Source: Auricularia sp. M13
Lineage: Eukaryota > Basidiomycota > Agaricomycetes > Auriculariales > Auriculariaceae
Direction: 5' to 3'
NCBI GenBank assembly: GCA_037042915.1
Contig: CM073199.1
Span: 434,001-498,000, forward strand
Length of the DNA: 64,000 nucleotides
In this document: positions 1 through 11,151 of the stretch, one piece after another
Layout: every line of letters starts with the position of its first letter
Position numbering within the stretch: position 1 is the stretch's first letter
The notes under the pieces: model-generated
Databases searched by the model: none
Told to the model about the DNA's origin: nothing
Seen by the model: only the letters and a program-made list of their open reading frames with translations
Program-made: the position numbers and the translations under genes

Positions 1-1888
1 GGCATCCTCGCGCTCGGCCTGCCCGGCGCGCGCCAGCAGTTCATGCACTCCGTCGCGCGCGCGCGCTCGCCGCCCGCGGGGGGCCGCTCGACGCCGCCGT
101 CAAGACGGCCTGGACCGGCTGGGCGAGCCTGGACGACTGCGATTGGAATATGCATCTGAGCAACTCGGCGTATAATAAGGTATGCGGCGCAGGCGGCATG
201 CGGTGGGAAGAGGCTGATGCTTTGTAGAATTTCGACTATGCCCGGACCGACTTCCTCTTCGCCTACCTCGCGCCGTTCTTCGCCGACGGCGGCCTCGTCG
301 CGCTCGGACACTCCGAGTTCCATTTCGTCAAGGAGATCGGCATCGGCCAGAGCTACAAGATCGAGACGCGCATCGCCACCTGGGACGGCAAATGGGTGAG
401 TGCGCCTTGTCTTTTCCTTGCCTTGCACGCGCGTCCGAGGGTAGACTGGCACGCGCGTCTACCCTCGGACACGCATCCCTTTCACCTCAACGCGCTGCCC
501 CTTTCGCCACACCACACACGTGGCTAACGCACGCACGCAGCTATACCTCGTCGGCCGCTTCCTCTCGCGCAAGACGCCCGCGCAGCGGCGCAAGCAGAAG
601 GGCAAGGGCAAAGCCAAAGCCGTCCCGGGCTCCGGGTCCGAGACGCCAACCAGTTCGCCGCGCCACGTGCCGTTCGCCGTCTGGCCGCCGTCCTCGCATG
701 CCAAGGACGCCACAATCTCCTCGCACGTCAAGGACGCTACGATCTCCTCGCACGTCAAGGACGCGGGGGCAGGAAAGGAGGGGAAGGGCAAAGACACAAT
801 CCCCCCACCAGCCGCGGACCTCGCCGCGAGCTTCACGACCGCCGCGGACTACACCGACGCCGACGCCGACGATATCAGAAGCGAGGTCGACTCGATCCTC
901 TCGCCCGACGAGGCCGCCGCGCGTTCCTCCTCCACCGCCTCCCGGAGCGGCGGAAACAGCCATGGACGCCGGGAGAAGGGAGACGGGCATGATGGAGAAG
1001 GAGAGGGGCAGGATGGAGGAGAGTGGACGCTGCACGCGGTGGGCGTGTCGAGCTACTGCTTCAAGCACCGCGCGAGCCGGCGGAGTGTGCCGCCCGCGCT
1101 TGTGCTCGCTGCGTGTGGATTTGGGGGTGGCGAGGGGGGTGAGTGCTTTTTCTTTTTTTCTTTTTTGTCTTCAGCTGGGTTTCGCCTATTCCGCGCCTCG
1201 TCGCCTTCGTCTTCGTCTGCCCACAGCGCGCGCGCGTCTTTGTCTGCCTGCATACAGCGCGAGCGCGTCTTCGTCTGCACGTCCGCTTCGCGCGCGCGTC
1301 TTCGTCTGCCCGCTTCGCGAGCGCGTCTTCGTGTGCTTGCGCTCGTCAGAAACACCCGGTTTTGCGCGCCGCGGCTGGGCAGACTGTGTTGCATGTCGAC
1401 GAGCCCGCGGCCCGCTTTCTACATCTACATCTTCTCTGATAGCTTGCTACATCCTCCCTGATACGCCGTTCTTCATCCCACATTCAGCATTCCACATTCC
1501 GCATTCGCATTCGCATCGCACTTTCTCCTAAAGTTGCGCATCCACATTCCACATCCCACATCACACATTCTCCTCCTCCTTCTCCTTCTCCTCCTCCTTC
1601 TCCTTCTCCTCCTCCTTCTCCTTATCCTCCTCCTTGCGCAAAAACGCTGACACCCCCTCGCACACAGACGCGCCCTCGCCCTGGGACAGACTGCAACGCA
1701 TGCGGCACGGCGGCGCCGCGGGCGACGCGCGCCGCTTTTGGGCCGGCGGGTGGGCCGACGAGGCCGCCGCCGCAGGTGCGAAGGAAGGTGCCGATGGTGG
1801 TGCGAAGGAGGCGTTTTGGGAGCCCGTGGCGAGGCGGTGGGAGGAGGGACGGGTGGCGGGGATGAGGGAGTTGCGGAGGGGGGTGTGA
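1..1888 (+). CDS. THEM6-like hot-dog thioesterase, 5'-truncated by window edge
   Basis: The gene enters the window already in an exon. Exons fit 1-179, 228-395, 541-1138 and 1668-1888 (stop TGA), joined by GT-AG introns. The first exons read DWNMHLSNSAYNK then NFDYARTDF, the signature of the 4HBT_2/THEM6 hot-dog fold, followed by a beta-rich stretch ending TWDGKW and LYLVGRFLSRK. The family is acyl-CoA thioesterase-like, but its substrate is poorly known. Exon 3 has a long low-complexity insert (about 150 residues, lysine/serine/acid rich), including a short tandem peptide repeat of the type SHVKDATIS, before the motif HAVGVSSYCFKHR is resumed. The tail (WEPVARRWEEGRVAGMREL) is the usual amphipathic C-terminus. 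The last intron is about 529 nt and carries a CTCCTT microsatellite. Family call is secure from motifs; catalytic activity is not shown. Confidence 0.72.
712..765 (+). repeat. 27-bp coding tandem repeat in THEM6-like gene
   Basis: Two and a half near-identical copies of a 27-bp unit (tcctcgcaygycaaggacg type) encode SHxKDATIS in the exon 3 insert. The period is a multiple of three, so the frame is kept. Confidence 0.7.
1561..1635 (+). repeat. CTCCTT-type pyrimidine microsatellite
   Basis: A run of ctcctc/cttctc triplets and hexamers lies inside the last intron of the THEM6-like gene, just upstream of its 3' splice site; it may act as an extended polypyrimidine tract. Confidence 0.7.
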
Positions 1889-3897
1889 GGTGCAGGTGGA
1901 GATTGGAAAGGGGGGGATGGATGGTGGATTATGGGGGGAAGGGGGAGGTGGAGGAGTGGGGGGAGGGTGGAGGTGAACGGAGGCGGGCGTGTGTGAATGC
2001 GTCATATGAAGACGCAGTTTCCATTCGCATGCGCTGCGCTGTACATGACGCGACATCGACAGGAATCATTAAGTATTACACATACGTCCATTCCGAGTCG
2101 TCGGTTCGCACAAATCGCCAGGTGTAGCCTGGAGACGCTTGGAGGTACGCCGACGGCAACCTTTGGCAGCGGCGGCCAACATCGCGAGTTGCGCAGTGTG
2201 CAAGTCGGTTTGTATCAGAGTCAGTGTATGTATAGGGAGCTGGGACTCTAATGCCGCGTATGAGGCTACTACAGTACAGTCCTAAGGCATCCCTGGCAGA
2301 AGCAGGGGCGAACAGTTCCTTGCCGGACTCGGAAATCTCGGAAGCGGGTCTACCGCTCCGACTTGCTGCTAGGGTCCGGCCTGCGCACGCCGTAGTCGCC
2401 GTGTGCGTGCGAGATGCGAAATGCTCTCAGAGTTGGACAGCCATTACTCTGTATATGATACTGTAGGCGAGTACGGGGAACTCGAAACTGTGCACGCCGG
2501 CCTAGTGAACCGTCTAAATATTCGCATCCGTTGAGAGTCAGAAGGCATGACGGTCGGACTTGGATGGGTTCATTTCGTTGTGCACATCACGACGCTTGTA
2601 CCGTATTTGTGGGCGTTGATTGGCTGTTGGGATGAGATGAGATGCGATATCCGAGATCACTGGAGTAGGGGAAACGCTGCTGTACTTGAATTATGATGCG
2701 AACGACGGCGACTCTGCGGACAGCGCGAGACGATATCTCCGATTCCGCGTCTAAGCAATGCGGAAAATAGTTCTGAATCTCAATCCGCGACTGTCGGTGG
2801 ACGCAACTTCAAATGAGGATGGCGAGGGGTCCAGCGTTGGGTTGGTCTTACTGGTGCCAGGCAAGGGGAGGAGCCGTCGCGTCCGGATCCCTGCGCCCTG
2901 CGCCCTGTCAGGTCTAACAGCAATACGCCGCGGAGCCGAACCTGTAAACGCTGAGTGCTGAGTCGCGGGCAACCATCGCAACTGAGACTTCGGTGCCAAC
3001 ATGATGGTGGATGCTTGAGAATCTCCAATTGGAACGAGACCAACTTGAAGTGATAGGCCGACCTCTGCCAATAGGCAACCGGCAGAGAGCATTCCGATGG
3101 ATGAGAAGGAGTGAGAACGCATTTGCGCCCTACTTGCTGTGCCGTGCGAACGCAGCCGGATGAAGCTTGAGGCGAATGGGGAGCGACGCATCATCGGCCG
3201 CTGTACTCTCTGCGGCCCAGGTGAGGCTAGTGCTGATCGGATTGTTTGAGGCCGGGTTACCTGGAGATGGGCCGGGAGGGTAACTGAAAGAATCGAGCAC
3301 CATTAGCCAATGGCGGTTACTGTGATACCAGCGGGCTCATATTGGCTTGATGTAGGCACAGGAAGGACCGTCCATGGCAAGATAAGCCCGACGGCTGGAA
3401 GAAAGTCCACTGGCACTGGCAGTGCGTATCGCACCTGCATGCAAATGACTGTGCCTCTGCATCCGCCCCAGTCTTCCTGCTATCCATCAGCCGGGACTTA
3501 TCGGGAAGCATTGGGTGGTACTGCTGGACTGATATAATAAAATGCAGACGCACCATCTGCTTCGCGAGACGCGGAGGCGGGCACGCGACCCTTGTTTCTC
3601 CTCAATATAATTGACCGCGTGCCGCAGACTGAGCAGATGCGTAGCGCGAAGAACAGAGGGCCCGTAGAGCTAATGCAGGCGTTGCGGTGTTGACTTCAAT
3701 CCCGATTGTAGGTTTGCAGTTTGCAATGGCATCGCAACTCGCAAGTAGCGATGCGAATCATCCGCGCTTCCTGGACGCAAGTCCAATGTTGCAAGGTTAC
3801 ACGCGGGGCCGCAAGCTGCAAGGGCCTATATCGCGTGCAGCTACATACATACCAGGTCGTTGGATGTGCCCCAGCAGCCGAGTCAGGTTCACTCGCG
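1889..3897. other. Intergenic, no gene supported
   Basis: About 2 kb between the thioesterase gene and the first DUF6533-type gene. Only short open frames without recognisable motifs or consistent splice structure are present. I see no repeat or RNA gene. Confidence 0.5.
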
Positions 3898-5743
3898 ATG
3901 GACGCAAAGCACATTCACGACATCGTCCATGCGCAGTATTGGTCAAACTTGTGCGTGCGTCTGGATCGACCCTCCTGAGAGCATGCTGACTGGATGATAG
4001 CACGGGATTCGAGCATCTTGGTGCGCCCGCTATTTTTTCGCAACAGCGCCTACTGACAAGCATTCGCGCCTGAGCAGCAATGTGTACGTGGATCGTCTGA
4101 TAGCCAAGTGCGAGAAGGGTCGTGGTTGACATGGAGAACGGCAGACGCGCTGGCCGTGTACGAGTGGCTTCTCTGGTGAGCGTCCAAGTCAAAGAGTCGG
4201 AGTCGGAGCTTGGCCATGGCGACGCGTCTTCAAGTTTGACACTGACAATCATGCTACAGCCTGGAGCAGGAAATTTCACTGGTAAGTACGCTGCAAATCT
4301 GATATGGTTCCGAGGTTAGAGGTTACATTATTAAATTATTAAACCAGGTTCGCTCGCCCGGTACATCGCCCGTCAAAGTGGCCTACCTGCTGAGCCGATA
4401 CTGGCCGCTCCTAACCTACCCGGTCGTCGTATGGGTCAACGTACCCGAACACCCGCGCGAAGTGTGCGAGCGGATATTTAAGGCGCCTATGCTTGTGCAG
4501 GTCGGAATGGTTCGTCCGCCTTCTCACACTCCTTAGGATGCCACACTGATGAGCACTTTTGATAGCTTCTCGGCGCATCCAGTGCATAGTTAACACTTGT
4601 CGTTTGGTGCTTGATGGTGCTGATACTGAACGTAGTGATAATGGCCATTCGCGTGCACGCGTTTACCGGGCAGCGGCTGTCCGTCGCCGTCTTCCTCGCG
4701 CTATCCGTCGTCGGCATCGTCGTCTTCCAACTCTGGATTTCTGCATCGCAGATCCTCTGTCAGTTCTATATAATGCTTCTCCCTTGCCTGGACACTTTTG
4801 ACGTGGAGACACTGGCAGTGGCGAAGAATGGCTGCTACCCCATCGATATTGGCGAGGCAAAGTATCTTAGTGTGAGTGCTCCCCGATGTTCAGCTCGGCG
4901 TTGCGCATTTTCTGACAGTATGCATTCCCGCAGGCATATCTAGTATGTTTAAATGCCGCTACCTCTCGTCTTCCAAGCTCAGCTGTTGTACCGCAGATCG
5001 CTCCCGCAGTGTTCGACGGCCTCGCCGTGCTCCTCATCATCGCCGTACGTCCTTTCTTTCCCTCACATTCTGTCTTTGGGACAATCAATATCTTTAGCAC
5101 GCCTTCCGCGCCATCCCGCGACGCCTCTGGAACGCGAGTACAACCACACACGTCTTCCTGCGCGACGGGATCGGGTACTTCCTCGTTATATTCGCGTTGC
5201 ACTCGTTCAACGCCGGAATGTCCATTCAGTGCGTCTCCCTGCGGGCCATCCCCTCTCCTCTCTTCAACTTGCAGGGGTTGAATAACGGGCATTTGCCTTC
5301 CGGTACGCAGGCCAGACGAAGCCATCTCTGGGATCGGCATCCCTGCTAGCATCTTGCTGCCCAGTATCCTGGTGAGCAACCACCAGTTATACTCTTACAG
5401 ACGTTCAAAGAAGTTGCCATTACCCCTCGCTTTGTGCGCTCCAATTGACAGGCGTGCCGTATGTAAGCCCATTTACAATCACGCTCTGCGAATTGTCCAA
5501 TTACTCATCTCACATAGTGTCCTGAATCTGCGTTCAGCGGTCGAACACGAGGGTGACGAAATGCTGCCGCTGACGACGACATTGGGGTTCGACGAGGCGA
5601 AGGTTTGTGGGTCCAACTCGGACGAGTCTCCCGCCCCAGCCGACACGTGCGGCACCGAGACAAACAACTCCCGGACAAGTTCAGAGACTACCTGCGGCCA
5701 TGGAATCCTGATAATTGACAGGGAGGGGAAGAGCTGGGTATGA
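3898..5743 (+). CDS. DUF6533-type multi-pass membrane protein, copy A
   Basis: ATG at 3,898 begins MDAKHIHDIV. The gene is split into about ten short exons; very small exons encode FTGFEHL, DALAVYEWLL and LEQEISL, and a longer one encodes VAYLLSRYWPLL. This order (VYDxLL ... ExxxVW ... RYWP) is the DUF6533 N-terminal signature of fungal seven-helix-like proteins of unknown function. Later exons give further hydrophobic helices (AIRVHAFTGQ followed by VFLALSVVGIVVFQLW; VFLRDGIGYFLVIFAL) and a polar, acidic cytoplasmic-like tail ending GKSWV. The same exon pattern and residues recur in copies B and C, which supports the splice model. A cell-membrane location is inferred. No regulatory element was recognised. 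Confidence 0.7.
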
Positions 5744-6235
5744 GCATGATGGTCAAGGGCGGTCTCGCTGATTGTAACGCTTGCTGACCTTAATCGTGCA
5801 CGGTGTTGAGCGATTTTGCAGTTGCGCACAGACCGATCCACACACTGGCGACTTTCGCTTGCGGACCACGCACAGCGCGCAATTTGTGTAATGCCGCCAA
5901 CACCTTTAGACTGCGCGGGGTTTCCGTCTCATGGGATTCCAGTCCCCTGTCCAGCATCTTCTTCGTTTGGATGATCTGCTGCACGCCGAGCGCTCCGTTC
6001 AACGACACGTCACGCTGCATCGCCTCGAATGGGCGCAGCAATTCAGCTGCCCATCATACTTATGTTCAATGTGGCACAGGAGCCTGGTTCTACTTAAGTC
6101 ACCCGTCCAGCGTGCTCGGAACTGTCGGTCCGGTTATGGCGACTGCTCTCAGATTCGGGGCGGAGATCTGACAGGCTACAACGTGAGCAATTGAGCAGAG
6201 TTTGATCCTTGCCAGTGCCTCCTCCTCGTTCCACA
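5744..6235. other. 3' flank of copy A and upstream region of F-box gene
   Basis: No gene supported. The first 50 bases downstream of the copy A stop (GGTCTCGCT motif) resemble the flank just after copy B, consistent with a segmental duplication of the two genes. Confidence 0.4.
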
Positions 6236-6635
6236 ATGGCTGAGCGAGCAACGACAGCAGCGAAACGCTGTACGAGCATCATGCTCCCCTCTTTCATGGA
6301 CTATCTGTGTCTACGTGACCTCCTGCGCAGCATGGCCGTCAACCGGTTCTGGCGAGAACACGCAATCAACCATTATACTTACTACGGCGACATCCACTTG
6401 ATGCAGCATTTTCCGCCAACGGATCCCGACTTTTTCTTGCTGCGCTTGGACCGCTCAGCTGGCAGGCCGGTCTCAGTGTGGCTCGAGCTGGGCGACCCAA
6501 ATCCTCCGAGCCTCATAGAGGCGCTGACAAACCACCTGCACCACATCACATCGTTGACTCTAAAGCAGTCACCGTCGCAGTCTTTGGCACCAGTTCTGGC
6601 AGCCCTCTGTTGCCCAGCCCCGCTTCTGCGCAGGC
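6236..6635 (+). pseudogene. F-box/LRR protein gene, 5' fragment
   Basis: ATG at 6,236 starts MAERATTAAKRC. Residues 16-45 (MLPSFMDYLCLRDLLRSMAV, then NRFWREHA) form an F-box-like helix bundle, the part that would bind Skp1 of an SCF ubiquitin ligase. It is followed by a leucine-rich stretch (ITSLTLKQSPSQSLAPVLAAL, ending PLLRR). The frame runs straight into the end of the KDZ element at 6,636. The rest of the gene resumes at 29,553 in the same frame (LLRR then LDVEYAPRMF). The gene is therefore one host gene interrupted by insertion; the left part alone would give a short F-box fragment with an abnormal tail. Substrate is unknown. Confidence 0.75.
6626..6635 (+). repeat. Target-site duplication of KDZ element, left copy
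   Basis: CTGCGCAGGC here is repeated exactly at 29,553-29,562. The true duplication may be 8-10 bp; its core CTGCGCAG is a palindrome. Only one copy is needed to join the F-box frame. Confidence 0.75.
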
Positions 6636-6646
6636 CAATGGTACCG

Positions 6647-6721
6647 GGGACTTTCGCTTAAGCGATTGCCGCACTTTGTGCAACGCATCGGTTAAGCGAT
6701 TCCCGCACTTTGGCACGTTTT
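6647..6721 (+). repeat. Left terminal inverted repeat of KDZ element
   Basis: 75 bp, beginning GGGACTTTCGCTTAAGCG and ending GCACTTTGGCACGTTTT. It matches the reverse complement of 29,470-29,545 with about five mismatches and a one-base gap. It contains two AAGCGATT motifs akin to the subterminal repeats. Confidence 0.9.
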
Positions 6722-6775
6722 TGAAAAGTAAGTAAATGTAATCCGAGTGTAGATAGAGACACGTTACTACAGTAT

Positions 6776-7025
6776 AAATCGCTGGGCATCGCTGAGGACA
6801 GCGTTTTGGGCCGCTTGTGATCGCTGGGTTTCGGTTGACATCGCTTCGCATCGCTGAGCTACGGAATCAGCACGGATAGAACATGAGGATATTCGGTCGA
6901 AATCGGTGGGCATCGGTGGAAAGCGGCGTGTAGGGAAAGCCGGTGCGTTCACCATCGCTTGTGATCGCTGTACCACAAAATCGCTGAAAATCGGTGAAGA
7001 TCGGTAGACATCGCTAGTAATCGCT
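6776..7025 (+). repeat. Left subterminal repeat array (ATCGCT motif)
   Basis: Ten ATCGCT hexamers plus four ATCGGT variants lie within about 250 bp, irregularly spaced by 10-100 bp. The right end has the same motif in inverted orientation. Such arrays are typical transposase-binding regions in CACTA, Mutator and related elements; here that role is inferred. Each motif includes a CpG. Confidence 0.75.
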
Positions 7026-7116
7026 AAATATCCCTGCTAACTACACCGACCGTCCGCTCGCATATTACATTAAAATATAAATAGCCTCCGATTTCAAGCC
7101 GAAACGCTATCTTTGT

Positions 7117-10100
7117 TTACGGAGTACACTGCATAGATAATATGAGCTTGTACGCATGCTGAGGGCTGAGCATACACTCACGGTCAGAGTCGAACTCATT
7201 CCACCCTTCGGCTACCTTGAACTGAGCACAGGCTGTAGCTCTCAGCCGCTTGACCTCCTCCAACATAGCGCCATAAAATGACGCCTTCTGGAAGGCATAG
7301 GCTGCAGCCCCTTGTGCAATTTGCCGGCTACGCAGCTCATCGGCGGGCTGACGCTGCCACCGCGGAACATCGGGGCCGTAGTTTGCTGCCGCTGCTGCGG
7401 CAGTATGCTCCATCTCCTCCGCTTTCTCGCCCTGCTGGTTACCGATGGCCTGCCAAATAGAACGCATTCGAGAAAAGTGCCGTTCGCTGCGCCCAAATTC
7501 TGCGCCCACAATCGACATCTGTTCAGACCAGCGCCGATAATGGCCTTGCAAACGAAAATACCGGACGCGGTTGTCTATGCAGTATGTTAATTTTGCAAAG
7601 ACAACTCTGTCCGTTGCACGCACCGTCATCTGTCAGAAGAGCAAGTTTGGTTTTCTCCTGCTTGGAAACAAGCCCAACGTCCAGTTCCCCTCGCCAAAAC
7701 CAAGCAACATCTCCCTTGGACTTGCCAACATTCAGTGGCTGAGGTTTGTCGACGGGTGCGTGAGCGCGCAGCATAGTAGCGTCCAGATCCTGATAGGTTG
7801 TGTCCTCCCGGCTCAGACCCAAGGCCCTGAGCGCGCTTAGATGCTCCGAATAGATATTGACAAAGACATTTTGCTTGGACTTCATTTTTTTTAGGTATGC
7901 TCTCGCTCTCGTCTTACCACCCGTGCTGTCCACCTGATCTCGAGCTTCATCAGCATTGGAGCCGAAAAGTCGAATGCTGAATCGCAGGTTCGAGAGCGTG
8001 CCCTCAGCATGTGCCTTTCGAAGCTCTCGCTCCATGTGGACCAAGCGATCTGGCACGCCATTCTCCTTCCGCTCCTCCTCGCTGAACCAGGAGGGTAGCA
8101 TCAACGGCACATCCTCAGCGTAACCGGTCTCCTCGAGACTCTCCTCGTCTTCGGAATCACCGGAGTCGATTTCACCCTCCGTAATAGCCTCGGCAAGGTA
8201 AGGCATATGCCTGAGCTGCAGTCGGCGAAAGCTGGCTATGCGCTCGCTCAAGTTACGACGCTTTTGTCTCACGCTCTGCTGAGCTTCCTTGTCCTGCTTA
8301 TTCTTTCGTGCGTTGGCGGCTTTCCCACGTAGTCGCACTCTGCGCACGTTGAGCTGTAAACAGTAAATTGTGAAAGGCACGTACTGATCTTCTGCTAACT
8401 GCACGCCTTTAGCCATCATGCCCACAACACCGCTCTTACGGATCTGTCCAGGAAGACGCTCCTCCCGTTCAAGCCTTGCTATGACGTCCTTGTGATTAGG
8501 GCCTATCAGTGCGTAAGTGATTGGCTCTTCACAGATTAGCGTTTGAACTTCACGGTTGGCAGGGTCAACACAGTATCGCCCGCGAATAGTATCGTCCTTG
8601 ACCACCGCTGTCTCCGTCGGATACTCTGCTTCCCAGGCAGCTATGCGCGCAGGATCAATGGAGCTCGAAAACTCCTCGAATTCTGCCTTGGACACGGCAA
8701 TGTGTTTGTGTGCTTCTGCGGCCTGGGAGTAAAGATATTTTGCTTACAAATTTTCTAAGTCCTTGCCAACAGCAAATCGAGCCGCACTCACCAAGTCCAA
8801 CCAGTTTGTTGAAATTCCAGAAATTATGAACGTCGTTGAGGATGTCATGACGATGACCGGCGTTCGCGTCCCGACATATGGCCGCCGCGAGCTTTGTTTC
8901 TGCCCACGGCTGCTCAACCCCTTCTCCGCACGCTCTCCCAGCACCCGGTGTGTACAGAAGATGATACACATATTGACACTTCTCACAATGACCCTGTATA
9001 TGCATTTTGGGTATAACCCACACGAGCTCTTTCGCGATCTGCTGGACGTCCTGTCGGTCGGGGAATTCGTCTCGCAAACGCCGCATGATGTTGATGCACA
9101 AAGAGCAGGCTCTGTCACTCGACAGCGCGCGGGGTAAGTCGGTGTCAGGCTTCGGTCCTTGGGCGTATACCCAGCCGTGGTCAATCATATAATACCTGAA
9201 GACATTAGCATTTTTCAGCCTCGAATCTCTGTGCTCAGACGTACTTTTCGCCCAGCTTCAAGTCTACCATTCCCATCGCCGGGAAGCAGCTGTGACGTAT
9301 GCAGCACACAGCAGACAAACCCGAAACCTCTCGATTGCTGAGGTCCTGGATTTTATGCATCTTGTCGTATCCAGGACACGATCCAGCCTCCTGAGAGTTT
9401 ATTAGTACTGCTTAGGCATTTGATGAACAAATGGTCATGCCTGCGAAATATCGCTATTTTTGGACGTGTATGCTTCCCAATCTGAGCGTCGAGGAAGGAA
9501 AGCGCATCCATCGAGCAAGGAAGTGTCCCCAGCGTCCCGAAGTTTGACCTTCAAATAAACCTTGAACGATGCGTCTGTACCGTGCCACAGGATGAATTTG
9601 AACCTTGTGTCGCATGAATACATGAATCCTGGAGGCCTGATCTCTCACCTGTGCTTCTCGTCGTTGGCCAAGTCATGCCAGCCCGGCTGCAGATTGAACT
9701 CTGGCTCTGGACACGCAGGGCAAGCGACGATGACCGAGCCAGGCCAACGATTGGCGGGGAGATGCCCGTCAATTCCGAGAGCCTGACCGCTTGAAGCTGC
9801 ATTTTAAGTACGCGCCAAAAGTGTCCGGCTCGAAGAAATGCATGGTAGCCTTTCTCTCGGGGTATGAGCCAAAAAATAATATCCTGAAGATGTAAACTCA
9901 CTCTCTCCTTGCCGCGTTTATTTTTCTGACACACGGCCTGCCAGTAGTCCCAAGTTGATTTTTTGCTCTGGAGCGACTCCAAGTGCCAATGCATCATAAG
10001 CTCGAATGTATAGCCGACGGTCGGTCGACTGAACGTGCTGGGGAAGATGCGTGCCCGGATGAGCTGATGCACCAGACTGGGCAGCTCCTGTCGAGGGCCC

Positions 10101-10913
10101 CGACACCGGCAGAGGACGAAGTTCAAGGTGTGATGACCATTCAGGTGTACCACGGTCATGGAGTGAGTGTAACGATGCTCAGGCAAGATTTCAGGGCAGG
10201 CTTGAACTTCCATCAACGTTGTCGGGCACGCAGCGCCGTTGTGTCCAAGATGTACCTTGAATTCTGGGTGATCGCCTAGCGCGGCGGGCTCGAACGACGA
10301 CCCGTTCCATTTCTCGATGGCGTGCAGCGGCAGACTCCCATGGCGCTCAAGGAAGCAGGTATGACAGTGGACGGAGGATCCAAAACAGTCAAGGCATCGA
10401 TAAAGACGACGTCCATGCTCTTCGCAGTCGCAGACTTTGCCAACATCCTCGTTCCACTCCAAGCTCATCATACCGTCCAGCAACTGTGCTCGCGCCCTTT
10501 CGAATTCTTTGTTGAATTCCGATGTAGTCTATACACTCAGTGTCAGTAAAAGTATCACGCAAGTCGAAAGCACAGCGTACCTTGCCATGGGTTGTACCCA
10601 CGCCCCTGGCCCGCCCTGTGGTTTGCCGGTGAGGCGCCGAGCTAGGAGCTGGCTGCAAGGCTGTATCATCGCCCGCTGGTAACGGACCCTCCCTGGCACT
10701 GTACTCTATACTATGTACATACACTTCGGCAGCCTTGCGTTTCTTGGGACTCGTGACACTCGAAAGATGGCAAAGCGATCTTAAAGTACGGGTAGGGGAG
10801 TGAACGGAAGTTACATCGACAGACGTAGAAGAGCTAGCAGTAGTTTGGACTGTATAGACAGTTTGGGTGAGCTCTGGCGCTCGGATACGGGGACGCTTGC
10901 TGCGAGGCGGCAT
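7117..10913 (-). CDS. KDZ transposase with CxC2 cysteine cluster
   Basis: ATG at 10,913 (MPPRSKRPRI, basic N-terminus). Exons that fit well include 10,913-10,581, 10,528-9,902, 9,849-9,649, 9,603-9,441, 9,390-9,245, 9,195-8,792 and from 8,722 on to the stop TAA at 7,117. The CxC2 cluster reads VCDCEEH...YRCLDC...CHTCFLERH. The KDZ domain follows: ACPACPEPEFNL, the DASF block (usual DANF), SAVCCIRHSCF (usual ARHEFF), VWVIPKMHIQGH, GAGRACGEGVEQPW and the RHDILNDVHNFWNF block, then the long helical C-terminus. One intron is GC-AG (GCATGA...CTCTCAG) with a TACTAAT branch site. At about 9,780-9,795 the best frame changes by one base with no room for an intron, so this copy may be inactive or the assembly has an indel. 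It would catalyse cut-and-paste of the surrounding element. Confidence 0.85.
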
Positions 10914-11151
10914 CCTGTAAAAACACAGCGAGAGCCGAAGTCCTGGTCACGATGTAATACACCACCGAATGGCGGCGCATATAATCTACACCCACGAATG
11001 CGGATGCAGCAAGCGTGCTGGCGGCAACAGAGCCTAGCAGGCCGCAGGTACGGCGAGTACGAAAGGGAAGTCCGGACTTTGAATTCTCTCGAAACACACG
11101 GCCCATCGGCCGAGATTGTAAAAACCAGAACATTGTTTTATGTTTTCCAGC

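Noticed and set aside
217-1531. Overlapping plus- and minus-strand frames rich in arginine/serine
   Set aside because: Shadows of the GC-rich THEM6-like exons.
6626-6635. Coincidental CTGCGCAGGC match at the two ends
   Set aside because: The match sits at the exact points where the F-box frame breaks and resumes, so chance is unlikely.
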